36,396 nucleotides of DNA, taken from Oscillospiraceae bacterium. Its GTDB lineage: Bacteria > Bacillota > Clostridia > Oscillospirales > Oscillospiraceae. The first letter of the stretch is position 1; each line of letters starts with the position of its first letter. Below are positions 8,471 through 15,069 of the stretch, piece by piece. The DNA lies in contig JAGAMC010000007.1 of NCBI GenBank assembly GCA_017624915.1, positions 1 to 36,396 of the forward strand, in the 5' to 3' direction. The position numbers were made by a program, and so were the translations under genes. The notes below the pieces were generated by a model. It was not told the DNA's origin. It saw only the letters and a list, made by a program, of their open reading frames with translations, and made no database searches.

Positions 8471-10825
8471 CGCCTTCTGAGCCGTTTTTACAGTTTCTTT
8501 GTCCCGCGAAAGCAGCCGGATGACCACCGCTGTCCGGTCATCGGCTGCCTTTTCCTGTCCCGCCTCCACCAGTTCTCGTGCCAGATCCTTGGGGCTGCCC
8601 CACTGAAATGCCGCCAGCCGTTCCCGCAGCCCGCTGTCCTCCCACGCGGGACAGACTCCATCACTCACCATAACCACACAGTCCCCCTGCTCAAGGTGCA
8701 GCCGGGTGCAATCCGGTCGGCTGTTTGCCTGCCCTGTCATCCCTGCAGGCAGAGAACTTCCTGCGATTCGCTGCACGCCATCCTTTTTTCTGACATAGGT
8801 GGGAGCCGCGCCGTATTTGAACACAGCGGCCTCTGCGCTGAACAGGTCGACCTCCAGCAGATCCACCGTGGTGAAACCACCCTCATCCTCACCGCGCAGA
8901 GCCAAAGCAGAGTTGAGCACGGACAGTGCGTGTTCCGTTTCCATGCCCGCCTTGAGAAACTGTTCCAGCAGCCGGACCGCCAGCCCACTCTCCCGGTGGG
9001 CTTGTACACCGCTGCCCATGCCGTCGCACAGCAGCACGTACAGCCGCCCGTCCGGACGCTTGAACCACGTCCCCGCGTCGCCGCTCACTGTCTCCCCATC
9101 CTTTTTCCCCGCCGCGATGCCGGCCACAGCCATATACGGCTCGCTCTGCACCAGAATCAGCCGGTCCCGGGCGTGGGTGTCCTCCCTGCGCATGGAACAA
9201 CCCATCAGCGCGGCAAGGTCCGCCAGTTCCTTTTCCTGGTCCAGCCGCCGGCAGCCCGGACCGCTGATCTCCACCCGCAGGCGGTGCTCCCGGTCGTAAA
9301 AAACCGCCCCTTCCGCCTCCACGCCCAGCACCGCAAGATGCTGGCGCAGCCGCCGCTCCTTTCCGGGATCCGGCGTCAGTTCCTGTCCCAGCTCCGCCGC
9401 AGCCGCGCTGAGCAGATCGGACAGCTGCCCATACTGCCGACAAACCGCCTGACGGCTCTCGCGGATGCGGCTGTTATACTGGCGGCGGTAAAGCAGCGCG
9501 GTCAGTTCCTCGTTGACCGCCCCAAGAAAGTCAGGAAAATGGATACAGCGGCTGGAAAAATAAGCGGGAAAATCCCCCGGCTCGCCCCGTCCCCGGTCCA
9601 GCATGGCCTGGGTGGCATCGTTGAGAGCATTAAAAGTAGTGACGTAATCGCGCTCCCAGCACACATTGCGCAGGGTACATTTTCCGCACACCCGGCCGGC
9701 AGCCCGGTCAAACACAGCGGCGGTGTCTGCGTCATTGACCGGCGGCCGCATGAAGGCCGAGCGCAGGGCCTCGTGAACAGCACGAAAGGCCCGGGCCGTC
9801 CCCTCAAGCCGCTGGCATACATATGCCCTCACCCGGTCATCCACCGCCACCGGCTCCTCCCGGATCAGTTGAGCGCCCAGACGCCGCAGCCCACCGGCGG
9901 GCAGGATAGTAAACAGCAGGCAGGCCGCCGCTGTCTCATACAGCGCCGATACAGGCAGTCCCGAACCCCACAGCCACAGCACCGCCCCGATGCTGCCCAG
10001 CGCAAAGGCCACCGCCGCGCGCAGCTTTCCCGGAGCAGGGACCATGCCGGAGGCCAGCCCGGCCACGCCAAAGGACGCCGCGTAAAGCACCTGTCCACCC
10101 TCTGACAGATCCATGGCAAGGCCGAATATGACACCGGCGGCCGCACCGGCACCCCAGCCGCCCTGCCAGCCGCAGCACAGCACCACAACGCCCGCCGCGA
10201 TGCGCCCGGCTGAAATATCGGCAAATATGTACAGGTCTGACAGGCAGATCAGCACCGCCGCCATCAACAGCATCAGCCCCATGCGCCGGTGTATGTCGTC
10301 CTCCTGTCCCTCCGTCCGAAAGGCGGCCCGAAAGGCATAGGCCCCCGCCGCCGTAAGCAGTACCTCCAGCAGGAAGCAGACCACGTCCTGAGCCCGCCAG
10401 CCCTTGTGGGACAGGTAAATAAAACCCGTACAGGCATTCATGACCGCCGCCACCAAAGGCATAGTCCATGGCAGCCGATACAGCTTTACGTCATAAAAGG
10501 CAAATGCTACCGAAAAGGTAAGAATGGCGGCGGAGACATAGCGCAGCCCATCCACCATCCCCAGCAGGTTCAAATAGCCCAAAGACGCGCCGGCCAGAGC
10601 CGCCGCCGCGTTGGCTCCGGAGCCTGCGCCTCCCACCAGCGCAAGGCCAAAGGGCGCACAGCCGCCGAAAATACGCCCTCCGGCCAGTACCGCCGCACTC
10701 AGAAAATATATGCCTGCCTGTATGCATTTTGACAGCATCCCCGTCCCGAGCTCCACACGCCCGGAACCTGCCGCCCGAGCCTGCGCCCGGGCCAGTCTGG
10801 TACGAAAGTTCTCCATGGTAGCCAT
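8450..10825 (-). CDS. spoIIE: Stage II sporulation protein E, PP2C-type phosphatase
   Basis: A 791-residue protein with the SpoIIE layout: about ten membrane helices over residues 30-310, a cytoplasmic regulatory region with the Cys cluster CGKCTLRNVC (about 380-390), and a C-terminal PP2C phosphatase domain with LLCDGMGSG (about 598-606) and VMVSDGV (about 715-721), whose aspartates bind the metal. SpoIIE dephosphorylates SpoIIAA to release sigma-F in the forespore and helps position the polar septum. Start ATG 10825 has AGGAGG five to seven bases upstream; the ATG at 10846 has no such site. It is direct evidence that the organism carries a sporulation programme. Confidence 0.95.
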   Translation of the reverse strand: MATMENFRTRLARAQARAAGSGRVELGTGMLSKCIQAGIYFLSAAVLAGGRIFGGCAPFGLALVGGAGSGANAAAALAGASLGYLNLLGMVDGLRYVSAAILTFSVAFAFYDVKLYRLPWTMPLVAAVMNACTGFIYLSHKGWRAQDVVCFLLEVLLTAAGAYAFRAAFRTEGQEDDIHRRMGLMLLMAAVLICLSDLYIFADISAGRIAAGVVVLCCGWQGGWGAGAAAGVIFGLAMDLSEGGQVLYAASFGVAGLASGMVPAPGKLRAAVAFALGSIGAVLWLWGSGLPVSALYETAAACLLFTILPAGGLRRLGAQLIREEPVAVDDRVRAYVCQRLEGTARAFRAVHEALRSAFMRPPVNDADTAAVFDRAAGRVCGKCTLRNVCWERDYVTTFNALNDATQAMLDRGRGEPGDFPAYFSSRCIHFPDFLGAVNEELTALLYRRQYNSRIRESRQAVCRQYGQLSDLLSAAAAELGQELTPDPGKERRLRQHLAVLGVEAEGAVFYDREHRLRVEISGPGCRRLDQEKELADLAALMGCSMRREDTHARDRLILVQSEPYMAVAGIAAGKKDGETVSGDAGTWFKRPDGRLYVLLCDGMGSGVQAHRESGLAVRLLEQFLKAGMETEHALSVLNSALALRGEDEGGFTTVDLLEVDLFSAEAAVFKYGAAPTYVRKKDGVQRIAGSSLPAGMTGQANSRPDCTRLHLEQGDCVVMVSDGVCPAWEDSGLRERLAAFQWGSPKDLARELVEAGQEKAADDRTAVVIRLLSRDKETVKTAQKALTKEEK

Positions 10826-10875
10826 ACGAATCCTCCTGAACAGCACAGACAGCCTGTCCTATGCCCGTTTTCCAC

Positions 10876-10881
10876 AGTATA
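10876..10881 (-). promoter_or_regulatory. Candidate -10 element upstream of spoIIE
   Basis: TATACT on the minus strand lies 50 bases before the spoIIE start. No good -35 sits 17 bases upstream; a CCGACT is found 21 bases away, which resembles the stretched spacing of Spo0A-activated promoters such as B. subtilis spoIIE, but I see no clear TGNCGAA 0A box. Confidence 0.35.
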
Positions 10882-10921
10882 ATCCATTTTTTGGAAAAAC
10901 TCAGTCGGAATCCGTAGGCAC

Positions 10922-10957
10922 AAAAAACAAGACCGGAGGGATGTCCCTTCGGTCTTG
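10922..10957 (-). terminator. Intrinsic terminator for the MATE gene
   Basis: On the minus strand CAAGACCGAAGGGA pairs with TCCCTCCGGTCTTG (one G-U pair) and is followed by TTTTTT. It separates the MATE gene from spoIIE. Confidence 0.85.
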
Positions 10958-10980
10958 CACTATAGAGCATATCCATGTTG

Positions 10981-12396
10981 TTACCGGGCCTGTCGTGCCA
11001 GTTCGGCCTCATAGGCCGTCTGCGCATCCTGTATCTGTCCGCGCACCCGATACAGGATGGGAATGGCCAGTACCAGTGTCAGCACATCGGCCACCGCCTG
11101 CACAGACACGATGCCGATCTCACCCATAAGCAGGGACATGGGATAGAGGATGGGCAAGAAGCACGTGCCCTGACGGGCGGTCGCCAGCAGGAACGCCTTG
11201 CCCGCATAGCCAAGTCCGGCGCACAGCATATTTACGATGGCCACCCACGCGTGAATGGGCAGCGCAATGCACTGCAGCCGGATACAAAGGGCACCCAGCC
11301 GCTGCATTTCCGGGTCGGCCTCTGCATTGAACCACGTAATGACCTCTGGGGCAAATATCCCCAGCACGAGGGCCATAGCTCCCGCCCCCAGCAGGGCCGC
11401 CCAAGAGGCGAACCGGTGGCTCTCCCGCACCCGGTCAAACCGCCGGGCACCCCAGTTGAAGCCGGCCACCGGCTGGAAGCCGCTGCCAAAGCCCAGAATA
11501 ATACTGAAGGGGAACATCATGATCTTGGTGGACACACCGATACCCGCCAGAACGGCATCGGAAATATCGCCGGCGATATTGTTCAGCAGGATACCCGCCA
11601 CCACTGCCAGCCCGGAGCGCAGCATGGACGGCATGCCCACGCTGATGATCTGGCTGAGGATATCGCTGCTGCAGTGTATATTGCGCCAGGACAGGTGCAG
11701 CAGACTGCGGCGGGTCAGATAGGGGCAGATCAGAATGATAAAGCTGACCAGCTTGGAGATCGCCGTTGCGATGGATGCGCCTGCCACGCCCATGGCCGGG
11801 ATCGGGCCCCAGCCAAAGATGAACACCGGGTCCAAAAAGCAGTTCAGGATCCCGCCAAAGCCCATGCCGATCATGGACAGCACCGCGCTGCCCTCCGCCC
11901 GCAGGCACTGATTCATTACAAAGGTGGATGCCATAAAGGGGGCGGCGAAAAGCACATATGTGGCATATTCAATGGCATACTGGCGGCAGGTGTCTGTGGC
12001 GCCCAGCAGGTCCACCATGGGTCCCATAAATGCCGTGCCGATGATCATGAATACCGTTCCTGCCCCCAGTGCCAAAAAGAACGCCGTGGACAGGACCTTG
12101 TCCGCTTTTTCCTTTTCCCGGGCACCCAGCAGGCGGGCCACGTAGCTGTTGGCGCCCACCGCCAGCATGGAGCCGGCCATCATAATGATCTGATCCAGAG
12201 CCGAATTGACGCTGACGGCAGCGGTGGCGCTTTTGCCCAGTTCACTGACAAAGTAGGTGTCAGCCAGACTGTATATGGAATTGATCAAAAAGGCGATGAT
12301 GGTGGGGATCGCCATCTCCAGCGTGACTCTGGGGATGGATGCATTGAGCATCTTATTTTCCCGCAGATTCCGGTTTATCTTTTGGGGATCACTCAT
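10981..12396 (-). CDS. MATE family multidrug/sodium antiporter
   Basis: A 471-residue protein with twelve predicted membrane helices in two homologous halves, typical of MATE exporters. Family features are the N-terminal IPRVTLEMAIPTIIAFLINSIYSLADTYFV-like segment (an amphipathic helix, then TM1 with the conserved aspartate of LADTYFV), the loop GANSYVARLLGAREKEKA, and DPVFIFGWGPIPAMGVAGASIAT. These use a sodium or proton gradient to export cationic compounds; the substrate is not predictable. I chose ATG 12396 (MSDPQKINRN); an upstream in-frame ATG at 12441 is possible, and neither has a strong ribosome site. It has its own promoter and terminator. Confidence 0.88.
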   Translation of the reverse strand: MSDPQKINRNLRENKMLNASIPRVTLEMAIPTIIAFLINSIYSLADTYFVSELGKSATAAVSVNSALDQIIMMAGSMLAVGANSYVARLLGAREKEKADKVLSTAFFLALGAGTVFMIIGTAFMGPMVDLLGATDTCRQYAIEYATYVLFAAPFMASTFVMNQCLRAEGSAVLSMIGMGFGGILNCFLDPVFIFGWGPIPAMGVAGASIATAISKLVSFIILICPYLTRRSLLHLSWRNIHCSSDILSQIISVGMPSMLRSGLAVVAGILLNNIAGDISDAVLAGIGVSTKIMMFPFSIILGFGSGFQPVAGFNWGARRFDRVRESHRFASWAALLGAGAMALVLGIFAPEVITWFNAEADPEMQRLGALCIRLQCIALPIHAWVAIVNMLCAGLGYAGKAFLLATARQGTCFLPILYPMSLLMGEIGIVSVQAVADVLTLVLAIPILYRVRGQIQDAQTAYEAELARQAR

Positions 12397-12452
12397 ACCT
12401 TGTGTCTCTCTTTCTTGCAGCCCTATCCCGGGCGGATACAAAACATACCTGT

Positions 12453-12481
12453 ATTTTATCAGATTTGTCCCAAAAATGCAA
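12453..12481 (-). promoter_or_regulatory. Promoter for the MATE gene
   Basis: On the minus strand TTGCAT (12481-12476), 17 bases, then TAAAAT (12458-12453), about 57 bases before the chosen start. If this is the promoter, the alternative ATG at 12441 would have a leader of only a few bases, favouring 12396. Confidence 0.6.
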
Positions 12482-12574
12482 AGCGGTTCGACACATTATT
12501 TCCTCGCGCCCCCGTGTCCCGTCTGCGCACTGCGTTCCGCCTCCCATATTTTTTCAAAAACCAAAATTTTTCTA

Positions 12575-12603
12575 TTGACATTTCCCGCCGCCTCTGTTAA
12601 ACT
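12575..12603 (+). promoter_or_regulatory. Promoter of the tRNA-Thr/tRNA-Tyr unit
   Basis: TTGACA at 12575-12580, a 17-base spacer and TAAACT at 12598-12603, placing the transcription start about 25 bases before tRNA-Thr. Confidence 0.75.
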
Positions 12604-12635
12604 AACCCATGCTGTGGACAGAGCACACAAGACAT

Positions 12636-12711
12636 GCTGGTATAGCTCAGCCGGTAGAGCAGCTGATTTGTAATCAGCAGGTCGGGGGTTCGAATCCGTC
12701 TACCAGCTCCA
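12636..12711 (+). tRNA. tRNA-Thr (anticodon TGT)
   Basis: A 76-base cloverleaf: acceptor arms GCTGGTA and TACCAGC, D-arm TAGCTCAG...AGAGC, anticodon stem GCTGA/TCAGC around the loop TTTGTAA with anticodon TGT, T-arm loop TTCGAAT, discriminator T, and an encoded CCA. Confidence 0.95.
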
Positions 12712-12720
12712 ATTTTATAT

Positions 12721-12805
12721 GGAGGAGTTCCCGAGTGGCCAAAGGGGGCAGACTGTAAATCTGTTGCGTTTCGCTTCGGTGGTTCGAATCCACCCTCCTC
12801 CACCA
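12721..12805 (+). tRNA. tRNA-Tyr (anticodon GTA)
   Basis: An 85-base class II tRNA: acceptor arms GGAGGAG and CTCCTCC, anticodon loop CTGTAAA with anticodon GTA, a long variable arm (about TTGCGTTTCGCTTCG), the T-loop TTCGAAT, discriminator A and encoded CCA. It is 9 bases after tRNA-Thr. It is the last host gene before the AT-rich island, but no repeat of its 3' end is found at the island's far side. Confidence 0.95.
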
Positions 12806-12811
12806 TCAAAA

Positions 12812-12828
12812 GGCTACAAAAAAGATAT
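12812..12828 (+). repeat. Inverted repeat copy L1 flanking the island
   Basis: GGCTACAAAAAAGATAT here is an exact 17-base inverted match to 16216-16232 at the other side of the island. It begins 6 bases after the CCA of tRNA-Tyr. L1 itself is part of a small dyad GGCTA...TAGCC. Confidence 0.8.
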
Positions 12829-12836
12829 AGCCACAG

Positions 12837-12864
12837 AAAAACTCTGATTTTATCAGGGTTTTTT
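12837..12864 (+). terminator. Intrinsic terminator of the tRNA unit
   Basis: AAAAACTCTGAT (12837-12848) pairs with ATCAGGGTTTTT (12852-12863) around TTT with one G-U pair, ending in a T-tract. Confidence 0.8.
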
Positions 12865-12903
12865 CTGCTTTTATGGGCGAAATCTCAGGCTGCGGTTTAC
12901 ACG

Positions 12904-12941
12904 TACGACAAAGATATTTTTCTGAGTACAGATTTGAACCC
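12904..12941 (+). repeat. Inverted repeat copy L2 flanking the island
   Basis: TACGACAAAGATATTTT (12904-12920) and GTACAGATTTGAACCC (12926-12941) match, in inverted orientation and the same order, TACAAAAAAGATATTTT and GTATAGGTTTGAACCC of the right flank (16184-16232), with 15 of 17 and 14 of 16 identities; the gap between the blocks is shorter on the left. Confidence 0.65.
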
Positions 12942-12963
12942 TCACAATATCCCCCGGTTCTAA

Positions 12964-12998
12964 GGAGCATAGAAAAACTATGCTCCCATTTTCTTTTT
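12964..12998 (+). terminator. Terminator-like hairpin just upstream of the island promoter
   Basis: GGAGCATAG (12964-12972) pairs perfectly with CTATGCTCC (12978-12986), followed by the T-rich CATTTTCTTTTTC. It lies 10 bases before the -35 of the island operon and insulates it from tRNA readthrough. Confidence 0.65.
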
Positions 12999-13007
12999 CA
13001 AAAAAGA

Positions 13008-13036
13008 TTGACTTTCTCCTTGCGTTTTGATATCAT
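13008..13036 (+). promoter_or_regulatory. Promoter of the restriction-like island operon
   Basis: TTGACT at 13008-13013, a 17-base spacer, TATCAT at 13031-13036. The -10 is contained in the left arm of the dyad operator at 13025-13062, so bound regulator would block RNA polymerase. Confidence 0.75.
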
Positions 13037-13062
13037 TATATCAAGATATTATGATATCAAAA
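13025..13062 (+). promoter_or_regulatory. 38-bp dyad operator, probably for the ribbon-helix-helix protein
   Basis: Three 12-base blocks separated by single T's: TTTTGATATCAT (13025-13036), ATATCAAGATAT (13038-13049) and ATGATATCAAAA (13051-13062). The outer blocks are exact reverse complements and the middle block is itself a dyad, so the array has one symmetry centre at 13043/13044. Ribbon-helix-helix dimers typically bind such short repeated dyads cooperatively. The array covers the -10 and start region and ends 2 bases before the ribosome site of the regulator gene. Confidence 0.75.
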
Positions 13063-13075
13063 TGGAGGTGGGATT

Positions 13076-13255
13076 GTGAACAAAACGACGACCCCGACAT
13101 ACGAGAAAATAATGATCCCTCTGCGCCTGCCACCGGAGATTTACAACCGAATGATGGACGAGGTGCAAAAGAAGAAAAAGGCAGAACGTGGATATAGCGT
13201 CAATCAGTATTTGACCGATATACTGACAAAAGATTTGGAGGATAAAAAGAAATGA
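13076..13255 (+). CDS. Small ribbon-helix-helix-like regulator (Arc/MetJ type)
   Basis: A 59-residue protein with a GTG start, preceded by GGAGG at 13064-13068. The sequence fits a ribbon-helix-helix protein: a strand IMIPLRLP (residues 12-19), helix A PEIYNRMMDEVQKKKK (20-35), and helix B SVNQYLTDILTKDLE (41-55). Such proteins bind operators as dimers of dimers and often repress their own operon. Its stop overlaps the start of the nuclease gene by ATGA (13252-13255), so the two are translationally coupled. It probably takes the place of the controller protein seen in many restriction-modification loci. The identification rests on pattern alone; DNA binding is inferred. Confidence 0.7.
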   Translation: MNKTTTPTYEKIMIPLRLPPEIYNRMMDEVQKKKKAERGYSVNQYLTDILTKDLEDKKK

Positions 13256-13791
13256 TTAGAGCAAGCGAAGAAAAAACCAAAGGTTTTGTCGCAGAAAAAT
13301 TAAAAAATATACCGAGTTATCCTTCGTCGCAGAATACCGAAGTTGACGGTGTAACTTGGTTTAAAGAAGACAGTTATAAAGGCACTTCATATGATTGGTT
13401 AAGCGGAGTTTTTGCAACTGCATCTAAAAAGCAGACTCGCAAATCAAAAGGTACTCCCGATTTTATGGTTGTTAAAAATGAATCCAATGTCATTGTTGTT
13501 ATAGAATGCAAAGGCAGTTCTGAGAATCATTCTTCTCTTGACAACATTGATGAGTTTGCAATGCATGGTTTTGGAACTCCCGAAGAAACCGAGGGTTATG
13601 CCGTCAATGGAGCTTTGTGGTATGCTTCGTTTTTAGCAGATAATTACGATGTTATTGCAATTGCTGTTTCAGGACAGATGTATGCTACTGCGAAAGTGAC
13701 TTCATTTGTGTGGCCGAAAGGCGGCACCATTGCTGATATAGAAATTGTCGAAGATGGCGTATTAGCTGCGCAGTTAGTATCCATTCTATAA
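13252..13791 (+). CDS. PD-(D/E)XK nuclease subunit, BcgI-like restriction module
   Basis: A 179-residue protein. The nuclease core is GTPDFMVV at about residues 66-73 followed, 15 residues after the PD aspartate, by IECKG, giving the PD...ExK metal-binding pattern. The next segment, YAVNGALWYASFLADNYDVIAIAVSG, resembles the N-terminal nuclease region of type IIB (BcgI-like) enzymes, where it is fused to the methylase; here it is a separate gene. It would cut DNA when held by the methylase-type and specificity subunits. Its start overlaps the regulator's stop by 4 bases, and its stop is 2 bases before the next gene. The coding is AT-rich (AAA, GAA, TTA favoured), unlike neighbours outside the island, indicating transfer. 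Confidence 0.75.
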   Translation: MIRASEEKTKGFVAEKLKNIPSYPSSQNTEVDGVTWFKEDSYKGTSYDWLSGVFATASKKQTRKSKGTPDFMVVKNESNVIVVIECKGSSENHSSLDNIDEFAMHGFGTPEETEGYAVNGALWYASFLADNYDVIAIAVSGQMYATAKVTSFVWPKGGTIADIEIVEDGVLAAQLVSIL

Positions 13792-13793
13792 AG

Positions 13794-15068
13794 ATGCTCA
13801 AAGCGGCATTGTATGGCGATGGAAATGAATACGACCCGGATTATGTTAGAGGCATATGGGATATTGACGAAATTCCAAAGGGCAAGCGTACCTCACTAAA
13901 GAGATTCTACGACGGCTTGTTATCTAAAACAGAGTTGAGCGAATTTCCCAAGGGAAAAGATGTGAAGTATTTTATTGACGGAGATACCGTTCTTTCTTGT
14001 TGTATTTATTCTTTGTACGAAAATGTTATCGAAGTGTTAGAAAAATACAGCGGCATCGATGTTATGGGAGAATTCTATACAACTTTCTTGCGTTTCACTA
14101 AAGGAAATGCAAAAGAAAAAGGAATAGTACTTACTCCCAAGCATATAACAGATTTGTTCTGCGATATTGCAGAATATTACTCTGATAAAAAACTTGATGA
14201 AACAACTAAAATTATTGATATCTGCTGTGGAAGCGGAGCATTCTTGATTTCCGCCTTGGACCGTATTAAAAGAAATATTTATAGTGAAACCATCTCGGAA
14301 AGTGAAAAGTCCTTACGTTATGCAACTGCTCAGCGTAACAGTTTGATTGAAGATAAAATTTCTAAGTTAACAAAGCAGTCAAAAGACTTGAAGAAGAAAG
14401 ATGCTGTTTATAACAAATCTGAAATTGCCAATATAGAAAAAGAAATTACAAAGTTTTCTAAACAAATCGAAGATCTTAATGAATATTTAGTCAAAAACGG
14501 GTTAGAGGAGGTTATCATTCAAAAAGGTCAAGATGAGTTGGATTTTATTGCGTCTATGCTTCATTACTTGAAAGTTGGAGGTATAGGAATTGCAATAATC
14601 CCTATGTCATGTGCAGGTAATAGTGGTGCTAAACTAAGAGCAAAGTTACTGCAACACCACACCCTACTCGCATGTATGAGTATGCCTTCACAAGTATTCT
14701 TTGATTCACATGTGGGTGCAAATACTTGCATTATAGTGCTAAAAGCACATATACCTCACGATAGTAAAAAAGCGACATTTTTGGGACGTTGGAAGGATGA
14801 TGGTTTTATTGTTATTCCCCATAACGGCAGAAAGGATAGCGGCAAATGGGATAGTATACGCCGAGAATGGATAGAGCAACTTGATGGAACAGCACCTTCA
14901 AATGATGTTGTTTTTGTAAGAAGAAAAATCCGTCCTACTGATGAAGCGCTTGCAGAGGCATACACCAAGACAGATTATTCGCAACTGAAGAATTCAGATT
15001 TTGAAAAAACCTTAAAAAAGTTTTCTTTGTATAAATTCATGGATGAACATGGCTTGCTGGAGGATTAA
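13794..15068 (+). CDS. N6-adenine methylase-type subunit lacking the catalytic NPPY segment
   Basis: A 424-residue HsdM/BcgI-like protein. GEFYTT (92-97) and LTPKHIT (113-119) are motif X; IIDICCGSGAFLISAL (140-155) is the SAM-binding motif I; ELDFIASMLHYLKVGGIGIAIIPMSC (248-273), MPSQVF (297-302), VGANTCIIVL (308-317) and the KDDGF / GRKDSGKW region (334-352) match the part after motif IV in type IIB enzymes. In those enzymes (N/D)PPY lies shortly before ELDF; here there is no PP dipeptide anywhere in the protein. Residues 162-240 are instead a lysine/glutamate-rich predicted coiled coil. It is probably inactive as a methylase but may still bind SAM and bridge nuclease and specificity subunits. 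Only a weak ribosome site precedes it, so translation likely re-initiates after the nuclease stop. Confidence 0.75.
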   Translation: MLKAALYGDGNEYDPDYVRGIWDIDEIPKGKRTSLKRFYDGLLSKTELSEFPKGKDVKYFIDGDTVLSCCIYSLYENVIEVLEKYSGIDVMGEFYTTFLRFTKGNAKEKGIVLTPKHITDLFCDIAEYYSDKKLDETTKIIDICCGSGAFLISALDRIKRNIYSETISESEKSLRYATAQRNSLIEDKISKLTKQSKDLKKKDAVYNKSEIANIEKEITKFSKQIEDLNEYLVKNGLEEVIIQKGQDELDFIASMLHYLKVGGIGIAIIPMSCAGNSGAKLRAKLLQHHTLLACMSMPSQVFFDSHVGANTCIIVLKAHIPHDSKKATFLGRWKDDGFIVIPHNGRKDSGKWDSIRREWIEQLDGTAPSNDVVFVRRKIRPTDEALAEAYTKTDYSQLKNSDFEKTLKKFSLYKFMDEHGLLED

Positions 15069-15069
15069 T

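Larger units (their letters stand above)
12806..13075 (+). other. Gene-free left flank of the AT-rich island
   Basis: This 270-base stretch codes for nothing I can support. In order it holds repeat copy L1 (12812-12828), the tRNA terminator (12837-12864), repeat copy L2 (12904-12941), a second terminator-like hairpin (12964-12998), and the promoter/operator of the island operon (13008-13062). A 68-residue frame across it (from 12873) is explained by the repeat and by the operator. Confidence 0.6.

Noticed and set aside
12873-13079. A 68-residue protein upstream of the ribbon-helix-helix gene
   Set aside because: It has no ribosome site, its middle translates the L2 repeat (a matching YRFEP-x-Q string appears antisense in the right flank), and its end translates the operator.
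14220-14540. A frameshift hiding the missing NPPY motif of the methylase subunit in another frame
   Set aside because: The frame is continuous and coherent coiled coil throughout. The only PP-coding option in the other frames (a CCGCCT just after motif I) directly follows a stop codon and has no methylase context.
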